A stretch of 64,000 nt of DNA from NCBI GenBank assembly GCA_965201155.1, contig OZ241752.1:2728001-2792000 (forward strand), written 5' to 3'. The stretch is from JANQOH01 sp965201155 (GTDB taxonomy: Bacteria; Pseudomonadota; Alphaproteobacteria; UBA7887). This document shows positions 59,102-64,000 of the stretch, one piece after another. A model generated the notes under the pieces. That model was given only the letters and a program-made list of their open reading frames with translations. It did not search any database and had not been told where the DNA came from. Position numbers and translations under genes: made by a program. The stretch's first letter is position 1; the number at the start of each line of letters is the position of its first letter.

Positions 59102-60970
59102 TCAGACGTCCTGTAGAGCGGGTTGCGAAGCGATGTCCGAGCGGCGCAGGGCCTCCAGGAGGATGTCCCGTGCGATGGGTATGGCGGCCTTGGAGCCGCC
59201 GCCATGTTCCACCACTACAGAAACTGCAAAGCGCGGTGCATGGATCGGCGCGTAGGCGACGAACAGCCCATGGTCGCGGAGCCGCCATGGGCGGTCTTCG
59301 TTCTTGACAATACCGGTGAGGCGTTCGGCGCGGGTGATCCGCGCCACCTGGCTGGTGCCGGTCTTGCCGGCCATGGCGCGTTGCGGGTCGTCGATGCGCA
59401 TGGAGTGGGCAGTGCCCCGCTCCGTGTTCACGGCGCGGTTCAAGCCATCGCGCACGGCTGCCAGAGACGCAGCGGATATGTCGAGCGCCACCGGCTGGGG
59501 GGCGGGCCGTTCACGCGGCGCGGCGTTGTTCTTGCGGTGGAGGCGGCGGGTCATGCGCGGCGTCACGGCGCGCGCCCCATCGGCAATGCGAGCGATCATG
59601 ACCGCGAGCTGCAAGGGGGTGGCGAGAACGAAGCTCTGGCCGATTCCCACCACGGCCGTTTCGCCGCGGTGCCAGCGTTCGTTATATCTGGCCCGCTTCC
59701 AGGCGGGGGTCGGCACGAGGCCGCTTTCCTCATTGGGCAGATCGAGCCCCAGATGCACGCCGAGGCCGAGGCGTTTTGCCATGGCGGCGATGCGTTCGAT
59801 GCCGACTTTCAGGGCGATGTCATAGAAATAAACGTCGCAGCTCTGGGCGATGGCGTCCGCCATACTGAGGGTGCCGTGGCCGCCGCGTTTCCAGCAATGA
59901 AAACGCCGATTGCCGATGGTCATGAAGCTGGGGCAGAAGACCCCGTCATCGGGTCCGACGATGCCTGCCTCGAGCGCTGCCAGCGCCACGATCAGCTTGA
60001 AGGTGGAGCCTGGCGGATATTCGCCCGTGGTCGCCTTGTTGCGCAGCGGGGCGTAGGGGTTTCTTCTCAGTTCGTTCCACTGCGGAACGGTGAGGCCGCG
60101 GGTGAAGGCGTTGGGGTCGTAGGCGGGCGCCGACGCAAGGGTCAACACCTCTCCGGTGGGGATGTCGATGAGTACCGCGGCGGCGCTTTCCTCACCGAGT
60201 CTCGCATCGGCGAACTTTTGCAGTTCGAGGTCTATGGTGAGGCTGATGTCGTGTCCGGGGGCGCCTTCCCGCCGCGACAATTCCCGTATCACGCGGCCAT
60301 GGGCATTGACTTCCACATGCAGGTTGCCGGCGCTGCCGCGCAGCGCGGAGTCGTGTATTTTCTCGATGCCGTTCTTGCCGATGGGAAAGTCCGGCAGGTT
60401 GAAGAGTGGTTCCTCGGTCCTTTGTTTTTCCGTTTCGGAGACCGCGGCGACATAGCCCAGTATGTGGGCAAGCGCCGATCCGTGAGGGTAATAGCGCGTC
60501 GGCCGGGCGTCGATGGATATGCCGGGCAGGGAGGCGTTGTTCACCTTGATGGTAGCGACCTGTTCCCAGTCCAGATGTTCACGGATTACGACAGGGGTAA
60601 ACGGCGTCTGGCGGCGGGCGTCGCGCAGGATCCGCTTGCGCTCCTGTTCGTCGAGAGTGACCCAGCGGGAAACGGCTTCGAGTGTGTTTTCGGCATTGCC
60701 GACTGCTTCCGGCACGAGGATCAGGCAGTAGTTCCGGCGGTTCTGGACCAGTTCGGTTCCGGAGCGGTCGAGGATGCGGCCGCGGGTCGGAGCGAGCAGC
60801 CTCATGCTGATGCGGTTTTCCTCGGCGAGGACGTGATATTTTTCGGCGTTCACGACCTGCAGGTAGTAAAGGCGGGCGCCGAGAATCGACATCAGCCCCA
60901 GCTTGCCCGCCGCGAGCACGGCGGTGCGCCGGGTGAACACCTTGCGGCGGTGGATTTCCTGCCGGTTCAT
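59102..60970 (-). CDS. mrdA: Peptidoglycan D,D-transpeptidase PBP2
   Basis: 622-residue elongation transpeptidase. One N-terminal membrane helix near residues 15-35, then the pedestal domain (RGRILDRSGTELVQNRRNY). Active-site motifs are SxxK in PPGSTFKLIVAL, SCD in AIAQSCDVYFYD (the PBP2 form of SxN) and KTGT in AGKTGTSQVARI. ATG 60970 overlaps the mreD stop by four bases. It works with RodA, encoded 14 bases downstream. Confidence 0.95.
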   Translation of the reverse strand: MNRQEIHRRKVFTRRTAVLAAGKLGLMSILGARLYYLQVVNAEKYHVLAEENRISMRLLAPTRGRILDRSGTELVQNRRNYCLILVPEAVGNAENTLEAVSRWVTLDEQERKRILRDARRQTPFTPVVIREHLDWEQVATIKVNNASLPGISIDARPTRYYPHGSALAHILGYVAAVSETEKQRTEEPLFNLPDFPIGKNGIEKIHDSALRGSAGNLHVEVNAHGRVIRELSRREGAPGHDISLTIDLELQKFADARLGEESAAAVLIDIPTGEVLTLASAPAYDPNAFTRGLTVPQWNELRRNPYAPLRNKATTGEYPPGSTFKLIVALAALEAGIVGPDDGVFCPSFMTIGNRRFHCWKRGGHGTLSMADAIAQSCDVYFYDIALKVGIERIAAMAKRLGLGVHLGLDLPNEESGLVPTPAWKRARYNERWHRGETAVVGIGQSFVLATPLQLAVMIARIADGARAVTPRMTRRLHRKNNAAPRERPAPQPVALDISAASLAAVRDGLNRAVNTERGTAHSMRIDDPQRAMAGKTGTSQVARITRAERLTGIVKNEDRPWRLRDHGLFVAYAPIHAPRFAVSVVVEHGGGSKAAIPIARDILLEALRRSDIASQPALQDV

Positions 60971-61500
60971 CGGGCACGGGCGCGCGCCGGGATTACCCCT
61001 TCCCGCTGCAATATTGCGAACAGCCAGGAGACAACGGGGTAGCAGGCGACCGTGAGGCAGAGTTGCACCACGGAGTGGGCCGACGGCACGACGCCGAGAT
61101 ACAGGAGAGAGGCAAGCAGCCATGCAAGGGCAGTGGCAAGCACGCCGAGCAACGCAAATCCGAACCAGACTGCGGGCATGGTCTTGTCAGAGAAAAAACG
61201 CCGCTGGTTGCGTCCGACGGCGGATATTGCGAGCAGGATGATGGCGCTCATGCCCAGCGGTGCGCCGGCGAGGGAGTCATGAAGCAATCCGATGAGGAAG
61301 ACCATGCTGCGAGGCAGGAGGTCAGGGCGATAGACGGACCAGTAGAACACGGCGATGGCAGGCAGGAACGGCATGACCTGGCCGAAACCCGGCGGCCCGA
61401 GCGGCATGGCCGCGATGAGGACGAGGAGCACGGCAAGGCCGGCGGGGAGCGCCATGCGCAGGCGTTCATCGAGGCGATGCAGCAGCAGTTCGTCGATCAT
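60967..61500 (-). CDS. mreD: Rod shape-determining protein MreD
   Basis: 177-residue integral membrane protein with about five helices. Conserved region RPDLLPRSMVFLIGLLHDSLAGAP contains the family's central Gly/Asp motif. Low sequence conservation is usual for MreD, so position between mreC and mrdA is strong support. It overlaps mreC and mrdA by four bases each. Confidence 0.88.
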   Translation of the reverse strand: MIDELLLHRLDERLRMALPAGLAVLLVLIAAMPLGPPGFGQVMPFLPAIAVFYWSVYRPDLLPRSMVFLIGLLHDSLAGAPLGMSAIILLAISAVGRNQRRFFSDKTMPAVWFGFALLGVLATALAWLLASLLYLGVVPSAHSVVQLCLTVACYPVVSWLFAILQREGVIPARARAR

Positions 61501-62417
61501 TGCGCAGCGGGCGCTCCGCCCCCGGCTTCATCGGCCGGCTCATTATCGGCGGTGGCCGGCGGGGTTTCCGGAACGGGTTCGAGGCGGAGCGGCTCCCAAT
61601 CGAGGAGACGGACATATTCGACGCGCCCGGGGTCGACGACCGGGCGCACCTGGACGACGTTGCCGGATACGCTGGCCACGGTTCCGACCGGCAGGCCGGG
61701 AGGCAGCACACCGCCGTCGCCGGAGGTGACGACACGCTCGCCGACCACGATGCGGGCGTCGTCGTCGAGGAATTCGAGATGGTTGATGTTGCTGTTGTCG
61801 CCGGCGAGGATGGCGCGATAGCCTGCGGGTTCGAGCATCACCGGGATGCGGGAATTGAAATCGGTGAGCAGAAGGATGCGCGCGGCGTTGCGCCCGGCTT
61901 CGACCACATGTCCGACGAGGCCGGCGCCGGTGACGGCGGCCTGGCCTTTCTTGACGCCGTCAACAGCGCCGGCATTGACAAGCATCGTGCGGACGAACGG
62001 ACTGCCGGAGTCGCCGACGACGCGGCCGGTGACGAAAACGGGTTCGGTTTCGGGATCGAAATTCAGCAGTTTGCGAAGGTCTTCGTTTTCATTGTTCAGG
62101 CCGTGCGCGACAACAGCCCAGCGCTCCAGCCGTTCCGCCTTCTCGCGCAGGCGCGCGTTTTCTGCGCGCAAGTCGAGAAGGGCCGACATTTCAGCCGCCA
62201 TGTCGTTCACGCTTTCGATGGGGCGCGAGAGGGCGTCGAGTACCGGCGCAGCCAGGTCGATGATGGTGATACGCAAGGCCCGCGCAGCCTCCACTTCTGC
62301 CCGGTCCATGATCATGAGGCCGGCAGCGGCGCTGAAAAGCACGAGAAAGCCAAAGCGCTGAAGCAGCGGCCGGATGGGCAGGGCGGCCGGCAAGTGACGA
62401 CCGGGCTGGCGCCTCAC
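61497..62417 (-). CDS. mreC: Rod shape-determining protein MreC
   Basis: 306 residues: a short cytoplasmic tail, one transmembrane helix (LVLFSAAAGLMIM), a coiled coil around residues 70-105 (LLDLRAENARLREKAERLE) and two beta-barrel domains (GRVVGDSGSPFVRTMLVNAG and VGERVVTSGDGGVLPPGLP). It scaffolds the elongation complex in the periplasm. The start is GTG 62417 behind GGGGAG. The C-terminus is Pro/Ala/Glu-rich and probably disordered. Confidence 0.93.
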   Translation of the reverse strand: MRRQPGRHLPAALPIRPLLQRFGFLVLFSAAAGLMIMDRAEVEAARALRITIIDLAAPVLDALSRPIESVNDMAAEMSALLDLRAENARLREKAERLERWAVVAHGLNNENEDLRKLLNFDPETEPVFVTGRVVGDSGSPFVRTMLVNAGAVDGVKKGQAAVTGAGLVGHVVEAGRNAARILLLTDFNSRIPVMLEPAGYRAILAGDNSNINHLEFLDDDARIVVGERVVTSGDGGVLPPGLPVGTVASVSGNVVQVRPVVDPGRVEYVRLLDWEPLRLEPVPETPPATADNEPADEAGGGAPAAQ

Positions 62418-62485
62418 CGTCTATGCTCCCCGCTGTTCTTGCGCATGGCCGTGCGGTTGTTTTGTGGTTGCATTGCAGACCGGTT

Positions 62486-63526
62486 CTAGTAGGCGCTGTG
62501 GAGCACGCTTTTCAGCGTGTGCATGTCTTCCAGTGCGCGGCCGGTTCCGAGCGCCACGCAGGTGAGGGCTTCTTCGGCGAGGGAGACGGGCAGGCCGGTG
62601 GCTTGGCGCAGCACCATGTCGAGATTATTCAGCAGTGCGCCGCCGCCGGTGACCATGATGCCCTTGTCAACGATGTCGGCTGCCAGTTCGGGCGGTGTGT
62701 TTTCCAGTGCGGTCTTGACGGTTTCGATGATCTGGCTGACGGGTTCGGCAATGCTTTCGGCGATCTGCCGTTCGCTGATGACGATCTCCTTCGGCACGCC
62801 GTTCATGAGGTCGCGGCCCTTGATTTCGACCATTTTGCCTTCGCCGTCGTCCGGCGGCGCGGCGCTGCCGATGGCGAGTTTGATCTTTTCGGCCGAGGCT
62901 TCGCCGATGAGCAGATTATGGTTGCGGCGGATATAGGCGATGATGGCCTCGTCCATCTTGTCGCCGCCGACGCGCACGGATTTGGCGTAGACGATGCCGC
63001 CGAGCGAGAGCACGGCGACTTCCGTGGTGCCGCCGCCGACATCGACAACCAGCGACCCCGAGGCTTCGGTGACGGGGAGGCCGGCGCCGATGGCGGCGGC
63101 CATGGGTTCCTCGATGAGGAAGACGCGCCGGGCGCCGGCGCTTTCCGCTGACTCCTGAATGGCGCGCTGTTCGACGGCGGTGGAGCCGGAGGGGACGCAA
63201 ACGATGACCTGGGGATGGGCGAAGCTGCGCCGGTTGTGCACTTTCTTGATGAAATACTTGATCATCTCTTCGGCGACTTCGAAGTCCGCAATGACGCCAT
63301 CCCGCAGGGGGCGTATGGCCTCGATATTTGCCGGTGTGCGGCCCAGCATGTCCTTGGCTTCACGCCCGACCGCCAGCACCTGTTTGCGCCCCTGCCGCTC
63401 GATGATGGCGACGACGGAGGGCTCGTTCAGCACGATACCGCGGTTGGCCACATAGACCAGAGTATTCGCGGTACCCAGATCTATGGCCATGTTCGAGGAC
63501 ATCATGCCCATAATTCGTTGCATCAT
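62486..63526 (-). CDS. mreB: Rod shape-determining protein MreB
   Basis: 346-residue actin homologue organising lateral wall growth. Actin-fold motifs: AIDLGTANTLVYV, VVDVGGGTTEVAVLSLGG and MVTGGGALLNNLD, plus CVPSGSTAVEQRAI. The start has two adjacent ATG codons (63526, 63523). It heads the mre/rod group; the 68-base gap before mreC may moderate downstream expression. Confidence 0.97.
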   Translation of the reverse strand: MMQRIMGMMSSNMAIDLGTANTLVYVANRGIVLNEPSVVAIIERQGRKQVLAVGREAKDMLGRTPANIEAIRPLRDGVIADFEVAEEMIKYFIKKVHNRRSFAHPQVIVCVPSGSTAVEQRAIQESAESAGARRVFLIEEPMAAAIGAGLPVTEASGSLVVDVGGGTTEVAVLSLGGIVYAKSVRVGGDKMDEAIIAYIRRNHNLLIGEASAEKIKLAIGSAAPPDDGEGKMVEIKGRDLMNGVPKEIVISERQIAESIAEPVSQIIETVKTALENTPPELAADIVDKGIMVTGGGALLNNLDMVLRQATGLPVSLAEEALTCVALGTGRALEDMHTLKSVLHSAY

Positions 63527-63597
63527 GGCGCCGTTCTCCGCTCCCCTCCGTTCAACTGCACATCAGGTCCGGGTCAATGCCACAGCCAAGCGGGACC

Positions 63598-63619
63598 AAG
63601 CGCCCGGCCGTCGGCGCTT
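63598..63619 (-). terminator. Hairpin directly downstream of leuA
   Basis: Perfect 7-bp arms AAGCGCC (63598-63604) and GGCGCTT (63613-63619) around an 8-base loop, beginning a few bases after the leuA stop on the minus strand. No T-run follows. It separates leuA from mreB, which has its own leader. Confidence 0.4.
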
Positions 63620-63622
63620 CAT

Positions 63623-64000
63623 TTATGCATATAGCGCAGCCGGCACGGATTTCTCGCGCTTTACCAGCAATTTGTTCAACGCTGCCAGATAGGCCCTGGC
63701 ACTTGCCACCATGGTGTCGGTATCGGCGTCCTGGCCGACCACCGAACGACCCTTTTCCTCCAGCCGTACCGACACTTCCGCCTGCGCGTCCGTGCCCTCG
63801 GTAACGGCGCTGATCTGGAAGAGCTGCAGGCTGGCCTCGTGGGGGAACAGGGCCCCGATGGCCTTGAACACCGCATCCACAGGTCCGTCACCTTCAGCAG
63901 TCGTCTGCGACAACTGGCCGTCAATTTCCAGTGACAACGCCGCCTGCGGGCGCACGCCGGTGCCGCAATAGACGGACAGGGAAGCCAGCTTGATGCGGTC
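63623..64000 (-). CDS. leuA: 2-isopropylmalate synthase, C-terminal end (5' part outside window)
   Basis: The last 125 residues of LeuA are visible; the frame is open to the window edge. It is the regulatory (LeuA dimer) domain: LASLSVYCGTGVRPQAAL, AEGDGPVDAVFKAIG, and the late DTDTMVASARAYLAALNKLL, which binds leucine for feedback inhibition. The catalytic TIM barrel lies beyond the window. leuA beside mreB is an arrangement seen in alphaproteobacteria. Confidence 0.88.
   Translation of the reverse strand, partial: DRIKLASLSVYCGTGVRPQAALSLEIDGQLSQTTAEGDGPVDAVFKAIGALFPHEASLQLFQISAVTEGTDAQAEVSVRLEEKGRSVVGQDADTDTMVASARAYLAALNKLLVKREKSVPAALYA

Noticed and set aside
59123..61042. 639-codon open frame on the plus strand
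   Set aside because: Antisense to mrdA and mreD, which have complete catalytic motifs. No recognisable domain in the antisense product.
1..64000. CRISPR arrays, tRNA and rRNA genes
   Set aside because: I scanned intergenic regions for regularly spaced repeats and for tRNA T-arm signatures and found none. Almost all DNA is accounted for by protein genes. A covariance-model search (tRNAscan-SE, Infernal) would settle it.

Overview
The window is GC-rich, almost fully coding chromosomal DNA from an alphaproteobacterium. The main evidence is the division and cell wall (dcw) cluster in alphaproteobacterial order (mraZ to ftsZ, then lpxC), the leuA-mreBCD-mrdA-rodA block, an FtsZ with a long acidic linker and a DIPPFLRR-like tail, and a Tat-exported TRAP binding protein. 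I cannot name genus or species from sequence alone.

Layout. 1-2171: rluB (5' end outside the window) and rsmD, then a small graveyard of mobile or defence genes: a 27-codon HigB tail, an intact HigA-type antitoxin, and an MmeI/class IIS-like nuclease domain without its methyltransferase. 2397-10573: small-molecule and aromatic catabolism, with a TRAP binding protein, an ABM monooxygenase, a 3-oxoadipyl-CoA-type thiolase, an HDAC-family deacetylase followed by an overlapping 42-residue membrane protein, a DMT transporter, and boxC-boxB of aerobic benzoyl-CoA degradation behind a near-consensus promoter. 10574-11430: a long non-coding stretch ending in an AT-rich island with phased repeats that look like MraZ sites. 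11431-30454: the dcw cluster, nearly every gene overlapping the next by 1-17 bases.

30489-33307: an MFS transporter and two short-chain dehydrogenases. 33415-35775: a TorF-type porin with a duplicated translation start, then a complete ISAs1-family element (34546-35765) with 21-bp ends and a perfect 10-bp target duplication. 35899-49899: a mixed housekeeping stretch: DMT transporter, SDR, miaA, an ABC-2 exporter pair, a histidine phosphatase, a SYLF protein whose gene overlaps an antisense cobD-like gene by 186 bases, an ankyrin protein, a copper-delivery pair (SCO1 and PCu(A)C) with a YgjP-type metallopeptidase, a class A penicillin-binding protein, DsrE, MoeB/ThiF and ilvB.

50299-57796: a SAM hydrolase, a PQQ alcohol dehydrogenase whose active site carries the Asp-Tyr-Asp pattern of lanthanide-dependent enzymes, a small c-type cytochrome, a Sel1-like protein, and an acyl-CoA dehydrogenase/HIBADH/TcuA-like group. 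57927-64000: the rod-shape operon mreB-mreC-mreD-mrdA-rodA and the 3' end of leuA.

Most of the window is therefore envelope construction (dcw, rod complex, PBP1A, lpxC) with interspersed aromatic/acyl-CoA catabolism and periplasmic redox genes. I found no CRISPR array, rRNA or tRNA gene. The least ordinary items are the lanthanide-type dehydrogenase, the phased repeats in the AT island before mraZ, the free-standing MmeI-type nuclease domain, the HDAC-linked micro-protein, and the large antisense coding overlap at 41794-41979. None amounts to a demonstrated new system.
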